A stretch of 54,098 nt of DNA. It comes from Tritrichomonas foetus (Eukaryota; Parabasalia; Tritrichomonadida; Tritrichomonadidae). This document shows positions 19,787 to 29,079 of this stretch, piece after piece (the stretch's first letter is position 1; each line of letters begins with the position of its first letter). The translations under genes and the position numbers were made by a program. The notes under the pieces were generated by a model, which did not search any database, was not told the origin of the DNA, and was given only the letters and a program-made list of their open reading frames with translations. The stretch covers positions 1 through 54,098 of the forward strand of contig MLAK01000857.1 of NCBI GenBank assembly GCA_001839685.1, read 5' to 3'.

Positions 19787-22303
19787 TTGAAGGAGAAATT
19801 CAATGAGAATAATTTTGCGAATTACTCAAACTTATTCAAATCAAAAATTATGTTCAGTGATGCATCCATTGTTTTGAACCTTTCTCGTCAAGATCTAACA
19901 GAAGTTCCTGATAATCTCGTAATTCCGCAAGGTGTATCACGACTAAATCTCTCCGGCAATAAAATCCGCCATTTCTGTAAAATTTACAATGAAATCCGAG
20001 CAATCTCTTTGCGCAACAATGATTTAGCAGAAATTCAAAAAGGTGACGTTTTGGTCAGCGATCTTCTTTCTTTTTCCGAACTTCACACGCTTGATTTATC
20101 AGAAAACAAAATTAAAATTTATGATGATTTATTCAAAGAAAATAAAATAATCAAGAATTTAATTTTATATAATAATAAACTCGAAGAAGTCACTATTTCG
20201 AATCAATCAATTAATAACTTGGATCTTTCAATGAATTCATTAAAGCATTTTCCACAAATCATTCCGTACACTTTAAAATCATTAAAACTGAATAATAATT
20301 CAATCGAAGAAATACATGATTCTTTTCCACTTCTCGGAGAGCTTTACATAAAAATGAATGGTCTCAAAAGTATTGATCACAATGTAATTTTTTCATCACT
20401 TCAAGTTTTAGATATTTCTCGAAATGATGTTTCTGAATTACCAAATTTTGAGGAATTTGCACCAAAAATTCAGAAATTTTTTGCACGGTGCAATTTTTTG
20501 ACTATATTTCCTAACCTTCCGAATACAATCACACATGTCAATATTCATATGAATGAAATTGATGAGCTGCCTAATTTATCTGAATGCTTTCCTCACTTGA
20601 TTGAATTTGATATGAGTTACAATCAAATTAAACGTCTTCCAATGTTACCTGCTTCCCTTCAATTTCTTCATGCTGAACATAACCTAATTAGTGAAGTTGA
20701 ACCATGCTCAGCAAAGTCATTAAAGAGTATCAATTTGTCTTCCAATTTATTAACTTCATTTCCATGCATTAAAGCACATTCTTTAACAGAAATTAATTAC
20801 AAAAGTAATCAAATTCGTGAAATTGATGTTAAATACATTTCAAAAAATGTGACCAAATTATTTTTAAGTAATAATTTTATTGCTGATATTCCTTCTTCGC
20901 TTTTTGATTTAAAATGTTTACAAATTCTAAGATTATGTAATAATAAAATTCGAACAATTCCTTCCAATATTAAAAATTCAAAATTAATTTCATTAAGTTT
21001 GACGCTTAATCCTCTTGAAAAATTGCCTGTTTTCCCTATATCACTTCGTAAATTGTATATTGGATCATGTAATCTTACAGAATTACCATCAACACTTTCA
21101 TCACTTGACAAATTGAATGAATTATTTGCATCAGGAAATGATTTAACTGACATTTCTATTGTTGAATCTCTTCACAAACTTCAAATATTAAGAGTATCTA
21201 GGAATCAAATAGTTGAATTTCCTTTAAATTTACCTTCATCAATTACAACATTAGATATTTCTTATAATAATATTCGTGAATTACCAAAAGATATGTTTTT
21301 CCCAAACCTTATTGATTTTGATTTTTCTTATAATAGTATTCAATATATTCCAGATTCTTTTTACAGTTATGTTAAAAACATTTACACACTACGTGGGTCA
21401 AATAACTGTCTTGCAAAAAAGCAAATAATTGATCTTAGATCACTTAATAAGTTAAGAATAGTGGATTTTAGTGGAACAATGGTGCCTGTTCGAATTAACA
21501 ATGAATTGCATCAAATTATTTTGAATGATCCAAAACGAAATCAAAAAAATCATTCTAAAATAAATTATGTGATTCGACACAAAAGTGTTGGGTATGCAGA
21601 AATGAAAGGAATTAGAGAAAAAATGGAAGACTCAATAATTATTCACCATTCTAACGAACTTTCAGTTTATGCAATTTTCGATGGGCATTGTAGTGGATGT
21701 CCTTCAAAATATTCATCATTTTATTTTCGAGAAGAATTTATTAAGAAAGGCAAAATGTCAGAAAACTTCTTTAAGCGAACATTTTCAGGAATTCAAAAGA
21801 AGCTCAAACAAGCAAAAGCTTTTGGTGGAACTACAGCAGCTGTCGTTATCATTGGTGATACCAAAATGATGACAGCACATATTGGAGATTCACGAATCCT
21901 CGTTCTATCAGAAGACGGAAGTGTGATTTTACAGACATCAGATCACAAACCAGATGTACGCTCAGAGTTTGACAGAATTCGAAAAGAAGGTGGATTCATT
22001 GAAAATATGAGAGTTGGTGGAAGACTCGCTGTTGCAAGGTCACTTGGTGACTTTAGCGTTATAGGAGTAGGATGTAAGCCTGAGATTATATCACATGATC
22101 TTTCCCCGAGTGATCGATGGCTTATCATTGGATGCGATGGCTTCTTTGATGTATTAGAATTAGAAACTATTTCGATGGTTTGTAGAGATGCTAAATCACC
22201 ATCCATGCTTGCATACGATTTAAGAAATTTGGCATATGGATGCATGAGCACAGATAATATTTCTGTGGTTGTTATTGATTTGAAAGAACACAATGCGCGG
22301 TAG
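19787..22303 (+). CDS. LRR-PP2C phosphatase (PHLPP-like layout)
   Basis: An 838-residue protein with two parts. Residues about 28-580 are a leucine-rich repeat array of short 21-23-residue units (LNLSRQDLTEVPDNL, LDISRNDVSELPNF, LDISYNNIRELPKDM). Residues about 598-838 are a PP2C (PPM) phosphatase domain with the motifs MEDS, FDGH (metal-binding Asp), GGTTAAVV, HIGDSR, GCDGFFDVL and STDN. The metal-binding aspartates look intact, so it should be an active Mg/Mn-dependent Ser/Thr phosphatase with the LRR as targeting domain. The LRR-PP2C order resembles animal PHLPP and fungal adenylyl cyclase, but no PH or cyclase domain is present. The start could also be the second Met (19850); the first is kept as longest. 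Confidence 0.92.
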   Translation: MKEKFNENNFANYSNLFKSKIMFSDASIVLNLSRQDLTEVPDNLVIPQGVSRLNLSGNKIRHFCKIYNEIRAISLRNNDLAEIQKGDVLVSDLLSFSELHTLDLSENKIKIYDDLFKENKIIKNLILYNNKLEEVTISNQSINNLDLSMNSLKHFPQIIPYTLKSLKLNNNSIEEIHDSFPLLGELYIKMNGLKSIDHNVIFSSLQVLDISRNDVSELPNFEEFAPKIQKFFARCNFLTIFPNLPNTITHVNIHMNEIDELPNLSECFPHLIEFDMSYNQIKRLPMLPASLQFLHAEHNLISEVEPCSAKSLKSINLSSNLLTSFPCIKAHSLTEINYKSNQIREIDVKYISKNVTKLFLSNNFIADIPSSLFDLKCLQILRLCNNKIRTIPSNIKNSKLISLSLTLNPLEKLPVFPISLRKLYIGSCNLTELPSTLSSLDKLNELFASGNDLTDISIVESLHKLQILRVSRNQIVEFPLNLPSSITTLDISYNNIRELPKDMFFPNLIDFDFSYNSIQYIPDSFYSYVKNIYTLRGSNNCLAKKQIIDLRSLNKLRIVDFSGTMVPVRINNELHQIILNDPKRNQKNHSKINYVIRHKSVGYAEMKGIREKMEDSIIIHHSNELSVYAIFDGHCSGCPSKYSSFYFREEFIKKGKMSENFFKRTFSGIQKKLKQAKAFGGTTAAVVIIGDTKMMTAHIGDSRILVLSEDGSVILQTSDHKPDVRSEFDRIRKEGGFIENMRVGGRLAVARSLGDFSVIGVGCKPEIISHDLSPSDRWLIIGCDGFFDVLELETISMVCRDAKSPSMLAYDLRNLAYGCMSTDNISVVVIDLKEHNAR

Positions 22304-23908
22304 AGTTATCATTAGATAACTTGTTATTTATTTGTTATTTTGTTTTTATTAAATATGTTATTAATGGAAATTTAATATGAGAATTATTGAGAATTTTTCA
22401 AGGATAAAATAGACAACATACTTTAATATAATTTCTGAAGTGTTTCAAGCAAAAAAATATGTGTTTTTTCGATTGAAGATATTGACATCAAGTGAGATCA
22501 GATTTACTGTGAACATTTAAGGTCAAATGAAAAGTCAAATTTACGAAAAGTGTTCACGGTACGAATTGATTCACTTGATGATTCTTTTATTGAATCCAAT
22601 TTGTGAATTTATCTGGCTGGAATGATATCAAAAATAGTCAGATAATAATCACATTGTGAGATGAGAAGGATAAATTGGCCGAATAGTCGCAGAAAAGTAT
22701 ATTGGTCTTATTGAAAATTTTGGTTTTTCATTCAAAAGCTTTAAGAGAAGTTTATAACACATTTTTTCTCTCCAAATCTCTTAAACTCATTACTAGAGTA
22801 AATTTAACGACATTAATGAAATGTCAAAATTTTATTTGATAAGAAAATGGTCAGAAGAATTTTGAGAAGAGGGACCGTTTATGGATTTCTCTGGGAATTT
22901 TTCCAATGCGCGTGTTTCACACAACTCACAACTTCCATAAATTCTGAACATTGCCACCTAATCTTTTCGATTTACGAAGCATGAAGAGTTGATTTTTTCA
23001 ATTTTGTCACTCCAATGTCAATAATTTTGAAAAAGGTATATTAACCGACAAAAGTCATGAAATGAATTTATGCTAGAAGCACGTATCCATATTTTAGTTT
23101 CTATAAGTCGAAATGCTATCTTCACTATATTAAAATAATCATCAAACCTCAATGCAATTTTCTTTTCAGATTGATGCTTTATCTCTCAAAACATGATAAT
23201 TCAAATCATAAATTCGATCTTCCCAAATTATTCTAAGCAAATATTCATTCTTAATTGATGACATCATTTGAATTTGTTTTTTAGGAAAAATTTCATGAAT
23301 TGACTTCCAAATAATGATGATTTTTTGGTGAGTTCATCTTTTTGTGAACCAATTTCAAATTTATCGTGATAAATTATTTTTCTAAAAAAATACAGTTTAC
23401 AGAAGACTTGCTAATCAATAATGATTAGAATGATGATTTTATTGGAATATTGAAAGGAATTTTCGTTTTTTATGCCTATTTTTCCGAAGATTTATTAATT
23501 TCATTTTTTCCAAAATTCCACCGAGTATTCATCCATTTCTGTAATTGGAATACTATTAGTAATAGTGTTACATATTTTTTACATCACATCGGAAGAGTTC
23601 GAACGTGTAATAGGCAGAACATCTGATAATATTTTCATTCAAAAATTCCAACCAAGTTAAAACTTTTTCAGTTCTATAATTCGGTTGGTCCGAGTTAATT
23701 CCTTTCAAACCGTCATATTTTATTCAAAAAGTTGTCAAAATGAATGAATGATATTGAAATTTTTCATTATTATTGAAATGATTCAAGTCTGTTCGATTTC
23801 ATCTCTCATAATTCAATTAATTCTCAGAATCTAATTTTTTGTTCTCTCAATTTATTATTGAAAAATTAAATTTCCTAAAAATTTTTCAGCAAAAACATCA
23901 AAATATAA
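22304..23908. other. 1.6-kb AT-rich spacer, no gene seen
   Basis: Frames are short and broken on both strands. TCATCTCTCATAATTC near 23800 could contain the initiator of the next gene. Nothing else is recognised. Confidence 0.5.
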
Positions 23909-24769
23909 ATGCAAATCCAAAAACGCGAACATTTAGCAAGGGCACTCGAATCGAGTGTTAATGCCACTTCTCTATGCAGCTCACCTCGACTTTCTCTCCT
24001 CTGCGCGCAGTTTGGAGTTGCCCCAATCGACGAATTATTAGCCTCCTTGAATCTTCCTTTTCAGGTCACTCTTGATGAAGCAGTTGCTGCCTGTCGATAT
24101 TCTTTCGCATTGTCGCAATATCTCGTCGAAATGACACCAACAGGCACACCGGCCATTGTTCTCAATTACAAAGTCTGTTCGAACTCTTTAACCGTCGCCA
24201 GGGTCCCTCAAACAATCACCCCTGAGAAGCTAAAGCTATTTGCTTCTCAACTAACCGGCGCAAAAGCAGTCAAAGTCAACTTAATCAAGAAATCGAATAT
24301 CAATAATTCAAATAACGGACAGAAAAACTTTATCAGTGGAAATACGTTTAAACTTGACTTCGAACAGCCAGAGCAAGCCCACGCTTTTTGGCGGGCTTTG
24401 AAGTACGCTCCAATTGATGGCCACTTTTTATTGGCCACAGCTTCATGGGAACCAATCAAATACAATTACTCACAAACTCAAATAGGCATGACGACTTCAC
24501 AGCAAAGTAATAATAGCAGAAACACTAAAAGCAAAAACAATAATAATTATAATAATAATAATAAACAGAGTGGTAGAAGAAGAAATGCATCAGTCAATAA
24601 TAATCATAATACTTATGTAAATAACAATAATATTAATAATGGCGGGCGCAGGCAAATCCAAGTTCAACCCCCAACACAGCCCGCCCTGAAGATCTCTCGA
24701 CGCAGGGATTATATGCAAGTTGTACCGCTCCTTATCGAGAACAGGCTCAACATAAATGTTTCAAAGTAG
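23909..24769 (+). CDS. putative RNA-binding protein (RRM/La-like), Asn-rich tail
   Basis: A 286-residue protein. The N-terminal part (about 1-75) is helical with no firm match. Residues about 85-180 resemble an RNA-recognition fold: a strand SLTVARVPQ, a helix TPEKLKLFASQLTG, a strand KAVKVNLI, then FKLDFEQPEQAHAFWRAL and PIDGHFLLA. This is the beta-alpha-beta pattern of RRM or La-type domains, but RNP motifs are not clear-cut. A long Asn/Arg-rich tail (about 200-245) and a basic end (KISRRRDYMQ) follow. The start is richer in GC than the flanks. Function is inference; it could be another nucleic-acid-binding fold. Confidence 0.65.
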   Translation: MQIQKREHLARALESSVNATSLCSSPRLSLLCAQFGVAPIDELLASLNLPFQVTLDEAVAACRYSFALSQYLVEMTPTGTPAIVLNYKVCSNSLTVARVPQTITPEKLKLFASQLTGAKAVKVNLIKKSNINNSNNGQKNFISGNTFKLDFEQPEQAHAFWRALKYAPIDGHFLLATASWEPIKYNYSQTQIGMTTSQQSNNSRNTKSKNNNNYNNNNKQSGRRRNASVNNNHNTYVNNNNINNGGRRQIQVQPPTQPALKISRRRDYMQVVPLLIENRLNINVSK

Positions 24770-25228
24770 AATAAATATTAAGGATTTAAAGCTGTCTCTT
24801 TCTTTTGTTTTTGTCTTTAAAATATTGTGTTTTCTTTTGGAACATCAAATTTATCCCAACTTCACATCAACAAAGTGTCATGCTTGACGAGAGTTTCTTG
24901 AATCTACATTGAAGTAAAATATGTGAAAGGTGCTGTTAAAGATGCATAGATTCAGATGGGATTCTATAGTTGAGCATTTTCATATCTAATAACTTTATTG
25001 ACACTTATCCAATGGTGTTTTTCGATTTGAAAATGGGATAAATGTTTCGAAAACATTATATATGTTAGATCATTAGAGATAAAAATGCCCCCAGTATTGC
25101 CAGAAGATATTAATAATAATAATGACTTTCTATTGAAATTGATTTGAGAGGTGAAATGGGTAAGTATGTAGTAAAATAACTAAAAAACTGTATGATAAAA
25201 TAAATATTTTCCAGTGATGAATGAAATA
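24770..25228. other. AT-rich spacer, no gene seen
   Basis: Flank between the RRM-like gene and the left arm of the large inverted repeat. An AATAAA sits right after the RRM-like stop codon. Confidence 0.45.
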
Positions 25229-25490
25229 TTTATGTTGAAGTGAGTATCAAATAAGATAACAAAGATCACATGAAGAAAACTGACTTTAAAATCGGTTTGG
25301 CATTTGAACTTTATAATTCTTAAGTAATGTATTTGAGATATATAACTTTATAAATGAATATTTTTTTCTTGATAATTTTCAAAAATTAATTAAATTAATA
25401 ATAAAATTTCTAAACATTAACTTTTATAAATATTTCATATGTTTTTTTTTGTTTTGTTATGTTATGTTTTGTTTTTTTAAAAAAGATCTT

Positions 25491-26891
25491 TTATAATGAT
25501 TCAGGACGATCAGCTGATGAATCATCTTCAAGATCAGATTCATCTTCTAAAACACCTTCTGATTTACCATCTTTAATGAAAAGACATGAAATACAAGAAA
25601 CAACAGCAATTCCTGCTGCAATTGAAAATGTTTCTTTATATTGATTTGGAAAGACTTTACCACCAACTAATGTACAAAGGAAGATTGAACTAATTAATTG
25701 ACCAACAACAATAAACATATTTAATAAACCCATATATGTACCAACTTGTGTAGGTGGTAATAATTGACCAATTAATGCATATGGAATAGATGAATAACAA
25801 CATGTTGAACATCCTAAAATTGCCATTAAGAATAAACATGCCCATTTATTAGATGTAATCCAATTAGATGGTAATAAACAAATAACTGCTAAAACTTGTG
25901 AACTCATATATGTCCATTTCATTCCAATACATTTCATTAATGGATTTAATAAGAAACCAAAAATAACGACAACTGCTGCATTAGCGGCCCATGTAATCAT
26001 ACCCCATCGTAAACCATCTTCATATGTACCTAAATTATGTGCTTTAAAAACATCATTAGTCATAAAACCACTTAAATTCATACAAACTGGCCAAAATGTC
26101 ATCCAACTCATTGCACATACTAAATTAATAATTAAAACTGGTTTTTGAATATGAAGCAATGCATTCCATAATTTCTTAAATGGATTTTCTTTTGGTGCAT
26201 TTCCAGTATAAGGAATTTCTTTAACAAAGAAAACAGTTAAAATACAACCAACAAACATAAAGATCATTCCAATAATAAACATTAATTTTGTATCATCCAT
26301 TGAATTACCATATTTTTCTCCAATTAATGTACCAACTTTAAAACCACTCATTAAATTACCAAATATAGATGAAAATCCATTAATAAAAACAATAATAGTA
26401 TTGGCCATCATTTGTTGTGATTCTGGAACAAGATCACCAACAATAAAACGTGCACAACCTTGCATTGTATTACATGATGCATATTGAAGGAAATAAGAAA
26501 TAATGAAGATGACTTTCTTAGCAGTTTGTGAAATATTCCAAAATAATAAAGAAAAGATGAATGCATAAGAAATGATCAAAACAATTGTTCCAAAAAGAAT
26601 AAAAACACGCCTCCTTCCATATTTGAAATGAAGATGATCTGAAACAACACCTACAAATGGTTGAATACAAAATCCACAAATTGGACCAAAGTACCAAATG
26701 ATTTGAGATTGATAAGCTTCGAATTTAATAACATCATTCATTAAAGGTGTAATTAATGAGTTGTTGATAACACCTGAAAATGATGGAACGAAATTTGCAG
26801 CGCAAATTAAGAAGATTTTCCACATTGAGATTTTTTCATTGGAAACTTTCTCCATTTCAACGCCATTATCCGAATTCTCTGAATCAGACAT
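25491..26891 (-). CDS. MFS transporter, GPH/SUT-like, left copy
   Basis: A 466-residue, 12-helix carrier. The loop between helices 2 and 3 reads GVVSDHLHFKYGRRRVFILFG, the GPH/sucrose-carrier type signature. Other features are a central loop near residues 225-245 (GNAPKENPFKKLW) and short acidic, Ser-rich termini (MSDSENSDNGVE at the start; EDESDLEDDSS near the end). Identical in protein sequence to the gene at 27417-28817, from which it diverges head to head. It is paralogous to the carrier at 6515. Probable role: sugar or related solute transport; substrate unknown. A 61-codon antisense frame over its 3' end is a shadow. Confidence 0.88.
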   Translation of the reverse strand: MSDSENSDNGVEMEKVSNEKISMWKIFLICAANFVPSFSGVINNSLITPLMNDVIKFEAYQSQIIWYFGPICGFCIQPFVGVVSDHLHFKYGRRRVFILFGTIVLIISYAFIFSLLFWNISQTAKKVIFIISYFLQYASCNTMQGCARFIVGDLVPESQQMMANTIIVFINGFSSIFGNLMSGFKVGTLIGEKYGNSMDDTKLMFIIGMIFMFVGCILTVFFVKEIPYTGNAPKENPFKKLWNALLHIQKPVLIINLVCAMSWMTFWPVCMNLSGFMTNDVFKAHNLGTYEDGLRWGMITWAANAAVVVIFGFLLNPLMKCIGMKWTYMSSQVLAVICLLPSNWITSNKWACLFLMAILGCSTCCYSSIPYALIGQLLPPTQVGTYMGLLNMFIVVGQLISSIFLCTLVGGKVFPNQYKETFSIAAGIAVVSCISCLFIKDGKSEGVLEDESDLEDDSSADRPESL

Positions 26892-27416
26892 TTTGATTGA
26901 TTTAGTTTCTTTTCTTTTTGCTTGAGGAAAAGATAGTGAAGTGATTTGAGATTTTTTTTTTCTTTCTTTCTTTCTTTTTATTAATTCACAATATAAATTG
27001 TATGTATCTAAAAATATTGTTCGAACTTTTTGAATTTGAGGCTTAATAATTTCAAACTCTTAAAATATTCACCCACACGAAAAATCGTCTGAATTAGATG
27101 ATTGAAACTTTTTGATAACAATGAATAAATCTTTTTGATAGAAATGATCGATTCATTTTGTTTGGAATTATTAATTTAATTCATAGATGAAATGATTCAA
27201 ACTTTTTCAGTGATGTATAATTAAGCAATTCAGGAAGATTTTGCCGAACCTCAAATATTTGAGAGAAAACAAATTCAAAAAGTTCGAACAATATTTTTAG
27301 ATACATACAATTTATATTGTGAATTAATAAAAAGAAAGAAAGAAAGAAAAAAAAAATCTCAAATCACTTCACTATCTTTTCCTCAAGCAAAAAGAAAAGA
27401 AACTAAATCAATCAAA
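26892..27416. promoter_or_regulatory. symmetric divergent promoter region of the MFS pair
   Basis: 525 bases separate the two divergent start codons. The inner 231 bases are unique; the rest belongs to the inverted arms. TCACTTCACT occurs in both arms (26935-26944 minus, 27364-27373 plus), 43-53 bases before each ATG. It matches two overlapping trichomonad initiator motifs. A CTTT repeat lies just upstream of it in each arm (about 26959-26976 and its mirror). Both genes should be driven by the same core promoter sequence. Confidence 0.5.
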
Positions 27417-28817
27417 ATGTCTGATTCAGAGAATTCGGATAATGGCGTTGAAATGGAGAAAGTTTCCAATGAAAAAATCTCAATGTGGAAAATCTTCTTA
27501 ATTTGCGCTGCAAATTTCGTTCCATCATTTTCAGGTGTTATCAACAACTCATTAATTACACCTTTAATGAATGATGTTATTAAATTCGAAGCTTATCAAT
27601 CTCAAATCATTTGGTACTTTGGTCCAATTTGTGGATTTTGTATTCAACCATTTGTAGGTGTTGTTTCAGATCATCTTCATTTCAAATATGGAAGGAGGCG
27701 TGTTTTTATTCTTTTTGGAACAATTGTTTTGATCATTTCTTATGCATTCATCTTTTCTTTATTATTTTGGAATATTTCACAAACTGCTAAGAAAGTCATC
27801 TTCATTATTTCTTATTTCCTTCAATATGCATCATGTAATACAATGCAAGGTTGTGCACGTTTTATTGTTGGTGATCTTGTTCCAGAATCACAACAAATGA
27901 TGGCCAATACTATTATTGTTTTTATTAATGGATTTTCATCTATATTTGGTAATTTAATGAGTGGTTTTAAAGTTGGTACATTAATTGGAGAAAAATATGG
28001 TAATTCAATGGATGATACAAAATTAATGTTTATTATTGGAATGATCTTTATGTTTGTTGGTTGTATTTTAACTGTTTTCTTTGTTAAAGAAATTCCTTAT
28101 ACTGGAAATGCACCAAAAGAAAATCCATTTAAGAAATTATGGAATGCATTGCTTCATATTCAAAAACCAGTTTTAATTATTAATTTAGTATGTGCAATGA
28201 GTTGGATGACATTTTGGCCAGTTTGTATGAATTTAAGTGGTTTTATGACTAATGATGTTTTTAAAGCACATAATTTAGGTACATATGAAGATGGTTTACG
28301 ATGGGGTATGATTACATGGGCCGCTAATGCAGCAGTTGTCGTTATTTTTGGTTTCTTATTAAATCCATTAATGAAATGTATTGGAATGAAATGGACATAT
28401 ATGAGTTCACAAGTTTTAGCAGTTATTTGTTTATTACCATCTAATTGGATTACATCTAATAAATGGGCATGTTTATTCTTAATGGCAATTTTAGGATGTT
28501 CAACATGTTGTTATTCATCTATTCCATATGCATTAATTGGTCAATTATTACCACCTACACAAGTTGGTACATATATGGGTTTATTAAATATGTTTATTGT
28601 TGTTGGTCAATTAATTAGTTCAATCTTCCTTTGTACATTAGTTGGTGGTAAAGTCTTTCCAAATCAATATAAAGAAACATTTTCAATTGCAGCAGGAATT
28701 GCTGTTGTTTCTTGTATTTCATGTCTTTTCATTAAAGATGGTAAATCAGAAGGTGTTTTAGAAGATGAATCTGATCTTGAAGATGATTCATCAGCTGATC
28801 GTCCTGAATCATTATAA
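27417..28817 (+). CDS. MFS transporter, GPH/SUT-like, right copy
   Basis: Identical 466-residue partner of the minus-strand gene at 25491-26891, with the GRRRVFI signature and acidic termini. The TCACTTCACT motif lies 43-53 bases before the ATG. The stop codon is part of TAAAA, so the UAAA polyadenylation motif used in trichomonads overlaps the stop. Perfect identity over coding and non-coding parts means the copies have had no time to diverge, or are being homogenised, or that one copy is an assembly duplicate. Confidence 0.88.
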   Translation: MSDSENSDNGVEMEKVSNEKISMWKIFLICAANFVPSFSGVINNSLITPLMNDVIKFEAYQSQIIWYFGPICGFCIQPFVGVVSDHLHFKYGRRRVFILFGTIVLIISYAFIFSLLFWNISQTAKKVIFIISYFLQYASCNTMQGCARFIVGDLVPESQQMMANTIIVFINGFSSIFGNLMSGFKVGTLIGEKYGNSMDDTKLMFIIGMIFMFVGCILTVFFVKEIPYTGNAPKENPFKKLWNALLHIQKPVLIINLVCAMSWMTFWPVCMNLSGFMTNDVFKAHNLGTYEDGLRWGMITWAANAAVVVIFGFLLNPLMKCIGMKWTYMSSQVLAVICLLPSNWITSNKWACLFLMAILGCSTCCYSSIPYALIGQLLPPTQVGTYMGLLNMFIVVGQLISSIFLCTLVGGKVFPNQYKETFSIAAGIAVVSCISCLFIKDGKSEGVLEDESDLEDDSSADRPESL

Positions 28818-29079
28818 AAGATCTTTTTTAAAAAAACAAAACATAACATAACAAAACAAAAAAAAACATATGAAATATTTATAAAAGTTAATGTTTAGAA
28901 ATTTTATTATTAATTTAATTAATTTTTGAAAATTATCAAGAAAAAAATATTCATTTATAAAGTTATATATCTCAAATACATTACTTAAGAATTATAAAGT
29001 TCAAATGCCAAACCGATTTTAAAGTCAGTTTTCTTCATGTGATCTTTGTTATCTTATTTGATACTCACTTCAACATAAA

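Larger units (their letters stand above)
25229..29079. repeat. giant inverted repeat, two 1810-bp arms
   Basis: The left arm (25229-27038) and right arm (27270-29079) are reverse complements of equal length, with a 231-bp unique spacer (27039-27269). Every segment compared by eye matched, including both genes, upstream promoters, homopolymer lengths and 3' flanks. The outer edges break cleanly (an A beyond the left arm does not pair with the A beyond the right arm). No terminal repeats or target duplication were seen, so it is not obviously a transposon. It is either a very recent inverted duplication, a gene-conversion-maintained palindrome, or an assembly or library artefact. Confidence 0.9.
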
